DNA of 64,000 nucleotides, from contig NZ_CP039712.1 in the NCBI RefSeq assembly GCF_005145005.1, positions 899,001 through 963,000 of the forward strand. The letters are read 5' to 3'. This DNA comes from Vagococcus zengguangii (GTDB taxonomy: Bacteria > Bacillota > Bacilli > Lactobacillales > Vagococcaceae). Each line of letters starts with the position of its first letter. The stretch's first letter is position 1. Positions 1-9,800 of the stretch are shown here, piece after piece. The position numbers and the translations under genes were made by a program. The notes under the pieces were generated by a model. The model saw only the letters and a list, made by a program, of their open reading frames with translations. It did not search any database and had not been told where the DNA came from.

Positions 1-1
1 A

Positions 2-658
2 ATAGAAACAGTATTATTTGATTTCGATGGCACACTAGCTGACACGAATTCATTAATCGCACAATCGTATTTACATGTATTAGACAAATATTTTCCTGGA
101 AAATTTCAAACCGAAGAATCTGTCCTAGCTTTTAACGGCCCGTCATTAGAAGAAGTTTTTTCATCTTTAGACAAAGCGAATGCTGAACAGATGATTAAGG
201 AATACCGTGAATATAATCATGCTAGACATGACGAGTTTATTGAAGTTTTCCCAGATGTACCAGAAGTTTTGGCAAGCTTAAAAAAAGCTGGCGTTAAACT
301 AGCTGTGGTATCTACTAAGAAAAAAGAATTGTTACAACATGGACTGGAATTTTTAAATATTCATGAGTATTTTGATGTTATTCTTGGTAGTGGTGATTTC
401 ACTAAAGTTAAACCAAATCCAGAATCATTGAATATCGCGATGGAGCGCTTAGAGGCGAATCGAGAATCGACCATGATGATTGGGGATAATCCGCAAGATA
501 TTGAAGCGGCTAATCGCGCAGGGGTTAAAGGGGTTTTTGTCGAATGGTCTTGTAAGTCACTAGCGGATGTTGCAAGTTATCAACCGTATAAAACGGTAAA
601 AACGATGAGGGATTTAGAGCAATTAATCATTGCTGAAAATAATGGAGGAGACAAATGA
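2..658 (+). CDS. HAD-family phosphatase, PpaX-like (5' end outside window)
   Basis: The reading frame is already open at the first bases and begins with the HAD motif I nucleophile segment DFDGTLADT, so only a few N-terminal residues are missing. Later motifs are visible: VVSTKKK (motif II region), a lysine in KVKPNPES (motif III) and [12 protein letters not shown] (motif IV). These fit a Cof/PGP-type HAD hydrolase. The family includes PpaX, which hydrolyses pyrophosphate formed by HPr kinase. In related Firmicutes such a gene lies between hprK-lgt and gpsA, which fits the gpsA gene that follows with a 4-base ATGA overlap. The exact substrate cannot be read from sequence. An internal ATG at 191 is not the true start, because motif I lies upstream of it. 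Confidence 0.75.
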   Translation: METVLFDFDGTLADTNSLIAQSYLHVLDKYFPGKFQTEESVLAFNGPSLEEVFSSLDKANAEQMIKEYREYNHARHDEFIEVFPDVPEVLASLKKAGVKLAVVSTKKKELLQHGLEFLNIHEYFDVILGSGDFTKVKPNPESLNIAMERLEANRESTMMIGDNPQDIEAANRAGVKGVFVEWSCKSLADVASYQPYKTVKTMRDLEQLIIAENNGGDK

Positions 659-1665
659 AACAAAAAGTAGCGGTTTTAGGAACAGGTTCTTGGGGATTGG
701 CGTTAGGTCAAACCTTAATTGAAAATGGTCATGATGTGGTAATGTGGGGACGTGATGAAGCACAAGTTGCGGAAATTCAAGAGCATCATACGAACAAAGC
801 TTATTTGCCTAATATTGTTTTCCCAGAAAGATTAACGGCAACAACTAATATGGCAGATGCTGTTCAAGATGCTGATGCTATTTTGTTTGTTGTGCCGACA
901 AAAGCAATTAGACAAGTTGCACGACAATTAGTCGACGTATTAACCACGGTACCTGTTATTATCCATGCGAGTAAAGGATTCGAACAAGAAACTCACTTTA
1001 GAATTTCTGAAATTTTAGCACAAGAAATTCCATCAAACAAAAGAAAAGATATCGTTGTTTTATCAGGGCCAAGTCATGCCGAAGAAGTAGCCGTTCATGA
1101 TTTAACAACGATTACAGCAGCAAGTAAAAATGAAGCGTATGCTATTTACGTTCAAAAATTATTTAGTAACGGTTATTTCCGTGTCTACACGAATGATGAT
1201 GTGATCGGTGTTGAAACTGGAGCAGCTCTAAAAAATATTATCGCTTTAGGAGCAGGTGCTATTCATGGGTTAGGTTTAGGTGATAATGCGAAGGCTGCTA
1301 TTATGACGCGTGGATTAGCTGAAATTACTCGTTTAGGTGTTGCAATGGGAGCCGATCCGTTAACGTTCATCGGTTTAAGTGGTTTCGGTGACTTAATCGT
1401 TACATGTACGAGTATCCATTCTCGTAACTGGAGAACAGGTGACATGTTAGGGAAAGGTAAGAGTTTAGACGAGATTTTGTCTTCAATGGGGATGATTGTT
1501 GAAGGGGTATCAACGACTAAATCAGCTTATGAACTAGCGCAAGAGTTAGAAGTTGAAATGCCAATTACCGAGGCAATTTATCAAGTCCTATATGAAAACA
1601 AGGATGTTCATTACGTTATCGAGGAAATGATGAAACGTGATAATAAATCAGAAAAAGAATTTTAA
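655..1665 (+). CDS. gpsA: Glycerol-3-phosphate dehydrogenase [NAD(P)+]
   Basis: This 336-residue cytosolic enzyme reduces dihydroxyacetone phosphate to sn-glycerol 3-phosphate, the backbone precursor of phospholipids and teichoic acids. The N-terminal Rossmann motif GTGSWG (residues 9-14) binds the dinucleotide. The C-terminal catalytic domain carries the conserved stretch around VETGAALKN and [12 protein letters not shown]. Length is normal for the family. A GGAGG Shine-Dalgarno lies at 643-647, and the ATG overlaps the stop of the upstream HAD gene, so the two are translationally coupled. galU follows after about 35 bases. The product supplies glycerol phosphate for the mprF and cls lipid functions further along. 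Confidence 0.96.
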   Translation: MKQKVAVLGTGSWGLALGQTLIENGHDVVMWGRDEAQVAEIQEHHTNKAYLPNIVFPERLTATTNMADAVQDADAILFVVPTKAIRQVARQLVDVLTTVPVIIHASKGFEQETHFRISEILAQEIPSNKRKDIVVLSGPSHAEEVAVHDLTTITAASKNEAYAIYVQKLFSNGYFRVYTNDDVIGVETGAALKNIIALGAGAIHGLGLGDNAKAAIMTRGLAEITRLGVAMGADPLTFIGLSGFGDLIVTCTSIHSRNWRTGDMLGKGKSLDEILSSMGMIVEGVSTTKSAYELAQELEVEMPITEAIYQVLYENKDVHYVIEEMMKRDNKSEKEF

Positions 1666-1700
1666 TAAAAACTAAGCAGTCTGAAAAGGGGAATGTGAAG

Positions 1701-2639
1701 ATGACCGAATCAAAAGTGAGAAAAGCGATTATTCCAGCAGCAGGGTTAGGGACACGATTTTTACCTGCTACTAAAGCGATGGCTAAAGAAATGTTGCCAA
1801 TTGTTGACAAACCAACGATTCAATTTATTGTTGAAGAAGCACTTGCATCAGGAATTGAAGATATTTTAATCGTGACAGGTAAAGCGAAGCGTCCGATTGA
1901 AGACCATTTTGATGCTAACTTAGAATTAGAAATGAACTTAAAAGAAAAAGGTAAATGGGAATTATTAGAAACAGTTGAAGCAACTACTGGTATTAATTTA
2001 CATTTCATTCGTCAATCACGTGCATTAGGTTTAGGGCATGCTGTTTCATTAGGGAAAGCCTTTGTAGGGAACGAACCGTTTGTCGTGATGTTAGGTGATG
2101 ACATTATGACGGATGAAATACCGTTAACTAAACAATTAATTGATAACTATAATGAAACAAAGGCTTCAACTATTGCGGTGATGGAAGTCCCACATGAAGA
2201 TACATCAAAATATGGTATTATTGCACCAGAAGCTGAAGTGAAACCAGGTTTATTCAATGTTAGCCACTTTGTTGAAAAACCAAATCCAGATGAAGCACCA
2301 AGTGATTTAGCGATTATTGGTCGCTATTTATTCACACCAGAAATTTTTGATTTATTAGAAAAACAAGAACCTGGTGCAGGTGGAGAAATTCAATTAACAG
2401 ACGCGATTGATGAGCTAAATAAAACACAACGCGTGTTTGGTCACAAGTTCAATGGCAAACGTTATGATGTGGGGGATAAATTCGGATTCTTAAAATCAAG
2501 TATCGAGTATGGTTTAGAGCATCCTGAAGTGAAAGGTCAATTACATGATTTTATTATTGAACTAGGTAAACAATTAGCAAAGGCTGATAAAAAAACTTCA
2601 ACCAAAACTGAATCAAACGTTGAAGTGGAAGCAGAATAA
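1701..2639 (+). CDS. galU: UTP--glucose-1-phosphate uridylyltransferase
   Basis: The 312-residue enzyme makes UDP-glucose from glucose 1-phosphate and UTP, for glycolipids, teichoic acid glycosylation and capsule. The N-terminus has the nucleotide-binding signature [20 protein letters not shown], and [11 protein letters not shown] and GEIQLTDAI are typical GalU segments. I prefer the ATG at 1701 over an in-frame GTG at 1695, because the GGGGA ribosome site at 1687-1691 is about 9 bases from the ATG but too close to the GTG. The Lys/Glu-rich tail after residue 290 is a non-conserved extension. It lies downstream of gpsA, a common order in lactic acid bacteria, and ends at a strong hairpin. Confidence 0.95.
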   Translation: MTESKVRKAIIPAAGLGTRFLPATKAMAKEMLPIVDKPTIQFIVEEALASGIEDILIVTGKAKRPIEDHFDANLELEMNLKEKGKWELLETVEATTGINLHFIRQSRALGLGHAVSLGKAFVGNEPFVVMLGDDIMTDEIPLTKQLIDNYNETKASTIAVMEVPHEDTSKYGIIAPEAEVKPGLFNVSHFVEKPNPDEAPSDLAIIGRYLFTPEIFDLLEKQEPGAGGEIQLTDAIDELNKTQRVFGHKFNGKRYDVGDKFGFLKSSIEYGLEHPEVKGQLHDFIIELGKQLAKADKKTSTKTESNVEVEAE

Positions 2640-2646
2640 TAATAAA

Positions 2647-2676
2647 AAAGAACGAAGCTGTGGCTTCGTTCTTTTG
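2647..2676. terminator. Bidirectional rho-independent terminator after galU
   Basis: A perfect stem AGAACGAAGC/GCTTCGTTCT (2649-2658 with 2663-2672, loop TGTG) has an A-run before it and a T-run after it. It can end galU transcription on the plus strand and the convergent small-membrane-protein transcript on the minus strand. Confidence 0.9.
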
Positions 2677-2680
2677 CTAT

Positions 2681-2884
2681 TTATTGATAATCTTCATAAT
2701 AATGTTGCTGATAATAATTCATTTGTTCGTTCTTCAGTTCATACTTTTTTTCATCCCATAGTACGACTAGCGTGACAAATAGTGGGATTGAAATGATAAG
2801 AGCCAACTTTAATCCGAATGCGCCTAGAAAAATACCTGCTAATAAAGTGAAAAATATAAAAAATAGTCGTCTAATCCCTGTCAT
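2681..2884 (-). CDS. Small SOS-box-controlled membrane protein of unknown family
   Basis: The start is the ATG at 2884, preceded by GAGGAGGAATT with good spacing. A longer in-frame start at 2932 would place coding sequence across the promoter and SOS boxes, so I reject it. The 67-residue product has two hydrophobic segments (about 7-24 and 26-43) and a polar tail rich in Tyr, Gln and Glu. It lies directly behind lexA on the same strand and has its own promoter with two SOS boxes. In Bacillus and Staphylococcus the small SOS-induced division inhibitors YneA and SosA are encoded next to lexA. This protein shows no LysM domain and I cannot call it homologous to either. The inference is an SOS-induced membrane protein, possibly acting on division. 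Its real function is unknown. Confidence 0.75.
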   Translation of the reverse strand: MTGIRRLFFIFFTLLAGIFLGAFGLKLALIISIPLFVTLVVLWDEKKYELKNEQMNYYQQHYYEDYQ

Positions 2885-2903
2885 AAATAATTCCTCCTCG
2901 ATA

Positions 2904-2952
2904 CGAACGTTTGTTCTGTTTTTATTATACAAACATTTGTTCGTGTTGTAAA
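2904..2952 (-). promoter_or_regulatory. SOS-regulated promoter with two LexA boxes
   Basis: On the minus strand, TTTACA (2947-2952) and TATAAT (2924-2929) are spaced by 17 bases. One LexA box, read as CGAACAAATGTTTG on the minus strand, covers 2930-2943 inside the spacer. A second, AGAACAAACGTTCG, covers 2904-2917 just downstream of the -10 element. Both fit the Gram-positive SOS consensus CGAACRNRYGTTYG with at most one edge mismatch. LexA bound here would block both promoter recognition and escape. Confidence 0.85.
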
Positions 2953-2959
2953 GAGTTTT

Positions 2960-3577
2960 TTAAAATGAGCGATAAAGTCCGACAACTTTTCCTAAGATTG
3001 TACAGGTATCTAGATAAATAGGGTCTAGTTCATCGTTTTCTGGTTGTAAACGAATACGGTTCTTTTCTTTATAGAAAGTTTTACACGTGGCTTCATCTTC
3101 AGCGGTCATGGCAATCACGATATCGCCGTTATTCGCTTGTTCTTGTTTACGAACAATGACGAAATCACCGTCAATGATGCCTTTGTTGATCATACTTGTT
3201 CCGCGAATCGTTAACATAAACAGGGGACGCGTTTCGTTTTTAAACTCAGGTGGTACAGGGAAAAAATCGGATGCATCTTCTACCGCTAAAATCGGTTCTC
3301 CGGCTGTGACGGTTCCTAGGACTGGAATAGTCTCAGGTTGAATCCCTAACAATTGCAGCCCCATTTTGGTTACTTCAATCGCACGAGGCTTAGATGGGTC
3401 GCGAAGTAATAAACCTTTTTGCTCCAAACGAGCTAGGTGCCCGTGAACAGTCGAAGTAGAAGAAAGATTGACTGCTTCGCAAATTTCTCGCACAGTTGGT
3501 GGATATCCGCGTTGTTCCCCCGTTTCATGTATATAATGTAAAATACTTAATTGACGATTTTCTTTTTTGTTCGTCAT
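2960..3577 (-). CDS. lexA: LexA repressor
   Basis: The 205-residue SOS repressor is self-cleaved when stimulated by RecA filaments. It has an N-terminal winged helix (about 1-65, with [20 protein letters not shown] as recognition region). The cleavage site is Ala92-Gly93 in TVTAGEPIL, and the Ser128 (GTSM) and Lys166 (TCKTF) catalytic dyad is present. Length matches Bacillus LexA. The gene is divergent from ynzC and shares the intergenic region with it. Its own promoter contains one SOS box, so autoregulation is expected, and two more boxes lie just behind its stop codon. The neighbourhood (small SOS protein, ynzC, tkt) resembles the lexA-yneA-ynzC-tkt region of Bacilli. Confidence 0.97.
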   Translation of the reverse strand: MTNKKENRQLSILHYIHETGEQRGYPPTVREICEAVNLSSTSTVHGHLARLEQKGLLLRDPSKPRAIEVTKMGLQLLGIQPETIPVLGTVTAGEPILAVEDASDFFPVPPEFKNETRPLFMLTIRGTSMINKGIIDGDFVIVRKQEQANNGDIVIAMTAEDEATCKTFYKEKNRIRLQPENDELDPIYLDTCTILGKVVGLYRSF

Positions 3578-3610
3578 GGGAAATCCTCCTAGGATAGTTT
3601 TATTAATTAA

Positions 3611-3650
3611 ATTTTAACATACTAGCGAGAAGTTATCAAACACATGTTCG
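3611..3650 (-). promoter_or_regulatory. lexA promoter with SOS box
   Basis: The minus-strand promoter is TTGATA (3634-3639), a 17-base spacer and TAAAAT (3611-3616). The SOS box CGAACATGTGTTTG (minus strand, 3637-3650) matches the Gram-positive consensus in every fixed position and overlaps the -35 hexamer, the expected layout for LexA autoregulation. Confidence 0.85.
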
Positions 3651-3662
3651 TAGATTGCGAGT

Positions 3663-3691
3663 TTGTGTTTTATTTAAATATCGATTAAAAT
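3663..3691 (+). promoter_or_regulatory. Probable ynzC promoter
   Basis: TTGTGT (3663-3668), a 17-base spacer and TAAAAT (3686-3691) lie 28 bases before the ynzC start. The lexA SOS box ends 13 bases upstream of this -35, so LexA could also affect this promoter, but that is inference. Confidence 0.5.
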
Positions 3692-3718
3692 AAGTAATTG
3701 TATAGGAGGACTGATTAT

Positions 3719-3970
3719 ATGTTATCAAAAGACAAAATGGCGAGAATTAATGAATTAGCTCGCAAGAAAAAAGCAGAAGGTTTAACACAAGAAGAAATTT
3801 TAGAGCAACAAGCATTGAGAGAAGAGTACTTAACGGTATTTAGAGGCGGGATGCGTCATCATATCGAGGGTATGAAAGTCGTCGATCAAGAAGGAACAGA
3901 TGTTACGCCTGATAAATTGAAACGTATTCAAAAAGACAAACAAATTCATGGTCGTCATTTAGAAGATTAG
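3719..3970 (+). CDS. ynzC: DUF896 family protein, YnzC-like
   Basis: This 83-residue soluble, highly charged protein has the DUF896 pattern: an N-terminal helical hairpin [18 protein letters not shown], then [15 protein letters not shown] and a central [15 protein letters not shown] place the start at ATG 3719, preceded by AGGAGG at 3703-3708. A TTG at 3698 would have no ribosome site. In B. subtilis ynzC is in the SOS-induced yneA operon beside lexA. Here it keeps that position but has its own promoter. The molecular function of the family is not established. Confidence 0.9.
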   Translation: MLSKDKMARINELARKKKAEGLTQEEILEQQALREEYLTVFRGGMRHHIEGMKVVDQEGTDVTPDKLKRIQKDKQIHGRHLED

Positions 3971-4062
3971 TGAAAAATTATACAAAAATGATTGCGTAAG
4001 CACCTACATATATAGTAGAATGTAATAAAGGTAAAAAAAACCTAAAAACATAGGAGATGATC

Positions 4063-6060
4063 ATGTTGTTCGACAAAATTGATGAATTAGGCGTTAATAC
4101 ATTACGTACGTTAAGTATGGATATGATTCAAAAAGCAAATTCTGGACATCCAGGTTTACCAATGGGTGCAGCCCCAATGGCTTATGCATTGTGGACGAAA
4201 CATTTAAAAGTAAACCCAAAAACTTCTAGAAACTGGATTGATCGTGACCGCTTTATCTTATCAGCTGGACACGGCTCAGCATTACAGTACAGCTTATTAC
4301 ACATGGCTGGCTACGATGTGACAATCGAAGATATCAAAAATTTCCGTCAATGGGATAGCCGTACACCTGGACATCCGGAAGTTCATCACACAGATGGTGT
4401 TGAAGCAACAACAGGACCATTAGGACAAGGAATTGCAATGAGTGTTGGTTTTGCAATGGCAGAGGCTCATTTAGCAGCAACTTATAACCGTCCAAACTTT
4501 AACGTAGTAGATCACTATACTTACGCAATTTGTGGTGATGGTGATTTAATGGAAGGGATCTCTCAAGAAGCTATCAGCTTAGCAGGGCATCTGAAATTAG
4601 ACAAATTAATCGTGTTATACGATTCTAATGATATTTCATTAGATGGCGATTTAGATAAATCATTTAGTGAAGATGTGAAAGGTCGTTTTGAAGCAACAGG
4701 TTGGCAACATATTTTAGTGAAAGATGGCAATGATTTAGACGCTATTTCTAAAGCTATCGACGAAGCGAAAGCAGAAAACACTAAACCAACTATCATTGAA
4801 ATTAAAACGGTTATCGGTTTTGGTGCACCAAATGCTGGAACCAATAAAGTTCACGGGGCACCCCTTGGAGCTGATGGTATCGCAACAGCTAAAGCTGCTT
4901 ACGGTTGGGATTATGAAGCCTTTGAAGTACCAGCTGAAGCAAAAGCTCGTTTCGAAGAAACATTAAATGCTAATGGTGAAGCAGCTGAAGCAAAATGGAA
5001 TGAATTATTTGCTGCTTATCAAACAGAATATCCTGAATTAGCGGCTCAATTATTAGCAGGTTTTGCTAATGAATTACCTGAAAATTGGGATGCAGAAATG
5101 CCAGTTTACCAAGAAGACGATGCAGCAAAAGCAAGTCGTGTCACTTCAAGTGAGATGATCCAAGCGTTAGCTAAAACTGTTCCAACATTATGGGGTGGTT
5201 CTGCTGATTTATCAGGTTCAAACAATACAATGATTGCCGGTGAAACGGACTTTGATGCTGATCATTACGAAGGACGCAACATCTGGTTTGGTGTGCGTGA
5301 ATTCGCAATGGCAGCAGCGATGAACGGGATTGCTTTACACGGTGGGACAAAAGTATATGGCGGAACATTCTTTGTTTTCGTAGATTACCTACGTCCAGCT
5401 ATTCGTTTAGCAGCTATTCAAAAAGCTCCAGTCACTTATGTATTAACACATGATTCAGTGGCTGTTGGTGAAGATGGTCCAACCCATGAACCAATCGAAC
5501 AATTATCTGGCTTACGTGGCTTACCAAACTTAAACACAATTCGTCCAGCTGATGGCAACGAAACGCGTGCGGCTTGGAAAGTAGCAGTAAGTTCAACAGA
5601 ACGTCCGACTGTCTTAGCATTAACTCGTCAAAACTTACCAGTTTTACCTAATACTGCGACAATGGCAGATGAAGGGGTAGCTAAAGGTGCGTACGTTATT
5701 TCACCCGCTAAAGGCGAAGCAACAGGTATCTTAATTGCAACAGGTTCTGAAGTGGCTTTAGCAATCGAAGCACAAAAAGTTTTAGCAGAACAAGGTGAAG
5801 ATGTAGCGGTTGTTTCAATGCCAAGTATGAACTTATTTGAAGAACAAACAGCTGAATACAAAGAGTCTGTGTTACCACGTCACTTAACGAAACGTGTAGC
5901 AGTTGAAATGGGTGCTACATTTGGTTGGGAACGTTATGTAGGCTTCGACGGTGCGGTAATGGGTATCGATAAGTTCGGTGCTTCTGCTCCAGGTAACACA
6001 GTTATCGAAGAGTATGGTTTCACCGTTGAGAATGTTGTTAAAACATATCAAAGCTTATAA
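4063..6060 (+). CDS. tkt: Transketolase
   Basis: The 665-residue thiamine-diphosphate enzyme moves two-carbon ketol units in the pentose phosphate pathway. Landmarks are the N-terminal [14 protein letters not shown], the TPP/Mg motif [14 protein letters not shown] (about 155-168) ending in YDSND, and the pyrimidine-domain segment [20 protein letters not shown] (about 410-430). I use the ATG at 4063, about 7 bases behind AGGAGA, rather than an in-frame ATG at 4057 that lies inside the ribosome site. Length is typical. The lexA-ynzC-tkt order follows that of Bacilli. A hairpin terminator follows the stop. Confidence 0.97.
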   Translation: MLFDKIDELGVNTLRTLSMDMIQKANSGHPGLPMGAAPMAYALWTKHLKVNPKTSRNWIDRDRFILSAGHGSALQYSLLHMAGYDVTIEDIKNFRQWDSRTPGHPEVHHTDGVEATTGPLGQGIAMSVGFAMAEAHLAATYNRPNFNVVDHYTYAICGDGDLMEGISQEAISLAGHLKLDKLIVLYDSNDISLDGDLDKSFSEDVKGRFEATGWQHILVKDGNDLDAISKAIDEAKAENTKPTIIEIKTVIGFGAPNAGTNKVHGAPLGADGIATAKAAYGWDYEAFEVPAEAKARFEETLNANGEAAEAKWNELFAAYQTEYPELAAQLLAGFANELPENWDAEMPVYQEDDAAKASRVTSSEMIQALAKTVPTLWGGSADLSGSNNTMIAGETDFDADHYEGRNIWFGVREFAMAAAMNGIALHGGTKVYGGTFFVFVDYLRPAIRLAAIQKAPVTYVLTHDSVAVGEDGPTHEPIEQLSGLRGLPNLNTIRPADGNETRAAWKVAVSSTERPTVLALTRQNLPVLPNTATMADEGVAKGAYVISPAKGEATGILIATGSEVALAIEAQKVLAEQGEDVAVVSMPSMNLFEEQTAEYKESVLPRHLTKRVAVEMGATFGWERYVGFDGAVMGIDKFGASAPGNTVIEEYGFTVENVVKTYQSL

Positions 6061-6075
6061 AATTTCATTAAGAGA

Positions 6076-6105
6076 GGAGACACATTAAGTTGTGTCTTCT
6101 TTTTT
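6076..6105 (+). terminator. Terminator after tkt
   Basis: Stem AGACACA/TGTGTCT (6078-6084 with 6091-6097), extended by G-T and G-C pairs, is followed by a T-run at 6100-6105. Confidence 0.8.
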
Positions 6106-6136
6106 GTGTTAAACTTAGAAAACAATGGTGAGTGTT

Positions 6137-6164
6137 TTGATGTACGAGCTATTTGTGATATATT
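6137..6164 (+). promoter_or_regulatory. Probable lepB promoter
   Basis: TTGATG (6137-6142), a 16-base spacer and TATATT (6159-6164) lie 25 bases before the start codon. An AAGGAGG ribosome site follows. Confidence 0.6.
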
Positions 6165-6189
6165 ATGAGTAGTAAAAAGGAGGTTCACT

Positions 6190-6783
6190 ATGAAAAAGAA
6201 TGAACTACTAAGCAATATTATTTGGTTTGTAGGTATGCTGGCAGTTTTATTTGCAGTACGCCACTTTATTGTGTCACCTATTCAAGTATCCGGTGATTCA
6301 ATGTTACCAACTTTAGAGAATAAAGAACGCATTATGCAATTAAAATTTGGCGAACCTGAACGTTTTGAAATTGTTACATTTCCTGCGCCAGATCAACCTG
6401 GCAAGAGCTATATTAAGCGGGTTATTGGTGTACCTGGTGATGAAATCAGTTTTAAAAATGATCAATTGTATGTGAATGGTGAGATGGTGGAAGAAAAATA
6501 TCTATCAGAAGTTAAAAAAGATTATGATACGACGAATCCGTATACGTCATATAAGAAACCGATTGATGCGTCGACTTATGAATTGAAAACGGACTTTTCA
6601 CTAAAAGATATCGAAGGAATTGATACAACGGTGGTACCTGAAGGGAAAGTGTTTGTTTTAGGTGATAATCGTCCGATTTCAAAAGATAGCCGTTATATTG
6701 GTCTTATTGATATCAAAGATATTTCAGGTCGTGTGAAATTTATCTTTTGGCCTTTAGATCGGTTTGGATTAATAGAAAACTAA
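6190..6783 (+). CDS. lepB: Type I signal peptidase
   Basis: The 197-residue membrane-anchored Ser/Lys protease removes signal peptides from exported proteins. One N-terminal membrane anchor (about 10-29) leads directly into the catalytic Ser37 in SGDSMLPTL. The general base Lys76 is in SYIKRVIGVPGD, and GDNRPISKDSR is the conserved C-terminal box. Size and single anchor fit the Gram-positive SipS/SPase I class. It stands alone between two terminators with its own promoter, so it is monocistronic. Confidence 0.95.
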   Translation: MKKNELLSNIIWFVGMLAVLFAVRHFIVSPIQVSGDSMLPTLENKERIMQLKFGEPERFEIVTFPAPDQPGKSYIKRVIGVPGDEISFKNDQLYVNGEMVEEKYLSEVKKDYDTTNPYTSYKKPIDASTYELKTDFSLKDIEGIDTTVVPEGKVFVLGDNRPISKDSRYIGLIDIKDISGRVKFIFWPLDRFGLIEN

Positions 6784-6794
6784 TAAACAACGTT

Positions 6795-6832
6795 AAACAG
6801 CTTTGACAATCTTGTGTCAGAGCTGTTTTTTT
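6795..6832 (+). terminator. Terminator after lepB
   Basis: Stem AAACAGCT-T-TGACA pairs with TGTCA-G-AGCTGTTT around the loop ATCTTG, and a run of T residues follows. Confidence 0.85.
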
Positions 6833-6875
6833 GTGCTAAACTTATAGATAATGAATAGATGAAGAAGGTGAGAAG

Positions 6876-9800
6876 ATGTCAGTAAAGTTTTTTTATGGTA
6901 CGGCGAGTGCGCACCACGATGAAGTCTTAATTGAAGAGGCAGGTAAATGGTTAGCAAGCGGCGTTCAACGACGTGTTTTTTATTTAGTTCCTAACCACGT
7001 TAAATTTGAGACTGAGGTAAATGTTTTGCACCAAATGTCTAAACAAAACCAAACGAAGGTGATGGGAACTTTATCACTTCAAGTATTTAGTTTCTCACGT
7101 TTGGCGTGGTATTTTTTGCAAAATACAGCCTATTATCAATCCAATAGTTTGAGTAAAACAGGCAAACATATGGTTATAAAAACCATTCTAGAAGAAGAAA
7201 AAGAATCGTTGACGGTTTATCAAGGTGAAGTCAATCAGACGGGTTTTGTTGAGCAAGTGGCATCGTTTATTGATGAGTTGCTTCAAGCCAATATCCAAGC
7301 AGCTGATTTAGCACAGATTCACCAACGCTTAACAGTGGACCAAAAAGACTTACAGTTGAAATTAACAGACATAGAACGTATTTATGGACGTTACCAAGCC
7401 TATTTACAAGAACATAAGATTGAAGAGGATCAATTATTAGTTAATTTATCGGAATATTTAGTGGCGGAAGATTTATCTGATACCTTATTTATTGTGACAG
7501 GATTTACACGTTTTACATCACAAGAGCAACAATTAATTCAATCGTTAATGAAACAAGCAGGTAACGTTTGGTTTGACTTAGTTCTTGATCAAGCGGCCGT
7601 TGATAAGATGCCAGCTGCTCATAATCTATTTTATGACAGCGGAAAATTGTATCATCAATTATATCATCTTGCTCGACAAGCAAACATTCCAGTTGAGTTC
7701 GACCAAAAAACCAACAATCAACGCAACCCAGACTTGTTAGCGTTGGATAATTATTGGGCAGAATCTCAACAACCTACTGGTAAAAAAATTGAGACAAAAT
7801 TGCAAGATAATCAAACATTATCTATTTGGAAAGCTGAGAATCCACAAGCTGAGGTGGAACACGTTGGGCGTGAAATTCGACGATTAGTCGCTCAAGAAGG
7901 CTATCGTTACAAGGATATTGAAGTACTATATCGCGACGAAACTAATTATAGTCCACGTTTTGCTCCAGTGTTCAATGGCTTGCAAATTCCCTTTTATTTT
8001 GATGAAACTCAAACGATGAAGCATCATCCACTTGTTGAGTTTTTAGAAGCGTTATTTTCAATTGACGAGCGCTATTTTCGCTATCAAGACATTATGCGCT
8101 TCTTAAGAACTGAGTTGTTTTTGCCAAATGATGATGGAAACAGCACACAATCTGAGTGGCTAGCTAATCGGTTGGCTTATCGTGAAGCTGTTGACGTGAC
8201 CGAGAACGTAATGTTGGCATATGGTTATGAAGGCGGTCATTGGACACGTGAGGAAGACTGGCATTATATTAATTACATCAGTGAAGAAGGTCAACCGGAA
8301 ACCCGTGATCAACAAATCGAACGTCAATCTAACCAAGTACGTCGTGAATTACGTGATTGTCTAGTACCGTTCTTTGAGCAACTTAATCAAGCGAGTTTAG
8401 GTAAGGATGCTGCATTATGCTTGTATCAATTTTTGGTAGCAATTGGGGTTGAGCGTCAAATGATTGTTTGGCGTGATTACTACTTATCACAAGGGAAACT
8501 TGAAGAAGCTAAAATTCATGAACAAAGTTGGCAAGCGTTCATTCACTTATTAGACGAATATGTGGACATCTTAGGCGAGCGTCCGTTTGATAAAGCAGAG
8601 TTTGTTCGTTTATTAATGTTTGGCTTAGAAGATTTTGAATACGGTAAAGTCCCCACTACGCTAGATCAAGTCAAAATTTCAGTGCTTGATAAAGTTCACG
8701 CCAAGAAAAATAAAGTGACGTTTATTATTGGAGCAACTGATCAAGTCTTACCGGCTAAATTAGAAAACACCACCATTTTTTCTGATGATGAGCGTGTCTT
8801 AATTGACGAACAATTAAATGAGGAACAGTTCCTATTGCCAAGTAATAGTCAAAGTATCATGAAGGAGCCATTTGTCGCCTATCTAGCTTTCTTATCAACG
8901 GAAGAACGTTTGTATTTAACGTATCCATTAAGTGGGGAAAAAGGCACAGTCGGTAAAATATCGCCTTACGTGCTACGATTAGCCAAAGCGTTTGATCTTG
9001 AGATTCAGGAGAAACTATTGATGCCCGCTAGTGAATGCTTTGATTTATCGTTTGTTGGAACAGATGAATCATTTATTGAGATGTCAGTGCGTTTGCATCG
9101 TCAAGCGTTGGATTTCAAGAGTTCCCTAGCTTCCGGGTGGCAACAATTGCACGAACGCTTATTAAAAAACGGCGCTCCCATTCTAACCCAACGTTATCGT
9201 AATGTTATGAAAAGTTTGACGCATAAAAATATTCCCGAGACCTTACAGCCAGCAACTGTAGAAAAATTATATGGTGATACGTTGTACGGATCAGTTTCTC
9301 GAATCGAGAAGTTTTATCAGTGTGAGTATAAATATTTCATGACATATGGTTTACGTCTGAAAGAGCGTGAAGTCTTCGATTTAACGCCAGCCACAGCGGG
9401 TGAATTGTTTCATGAGGCACTTGATTTAATTTTCAAAGAACTCATCAATTCGCAAAAAACGTTGGCTGATTTGACAGAGGCTGAAATAATGTCGTTATCT
9501 GAAACTATTTTGCAACAGTTATTTGAAGAGCGTAAGTACATGATTTTATCGGCTTCAAGTCGTATGAATTATATTAAGTACCAATTAAGCCAGACTATTA
9601 AACGTGTCGCGTGGGCCTTGAAACGTCAAAGTGAACGTACGGGCATGAGTATTTTTAAAACGGAAGTGTTATTTGGTGAAATTGCGAAAGAAAAAGGTTA
9701 CCAAAGTTTAACGGTTGCCTTGGATAATCAAAAACAAATGAAAATTAGTGGAAAAATTGACCGTTTGGATCGTTTTGTCGATACTAAGACCGGTCAGAAC

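Noticed and set aside
2885-2932. N-terminal extension of the small SOS protein to 2932
   Set aside because: It would translate through the -10 element and a LexA box. A strong GAGGAGG site sits right before ATG 2884.
3651-3672. A further SOS box in the ynzC promoter (CGAGTTTGTGTTTT)
   Set aside because: Several consensus positions fail, including the AAC of the first half.
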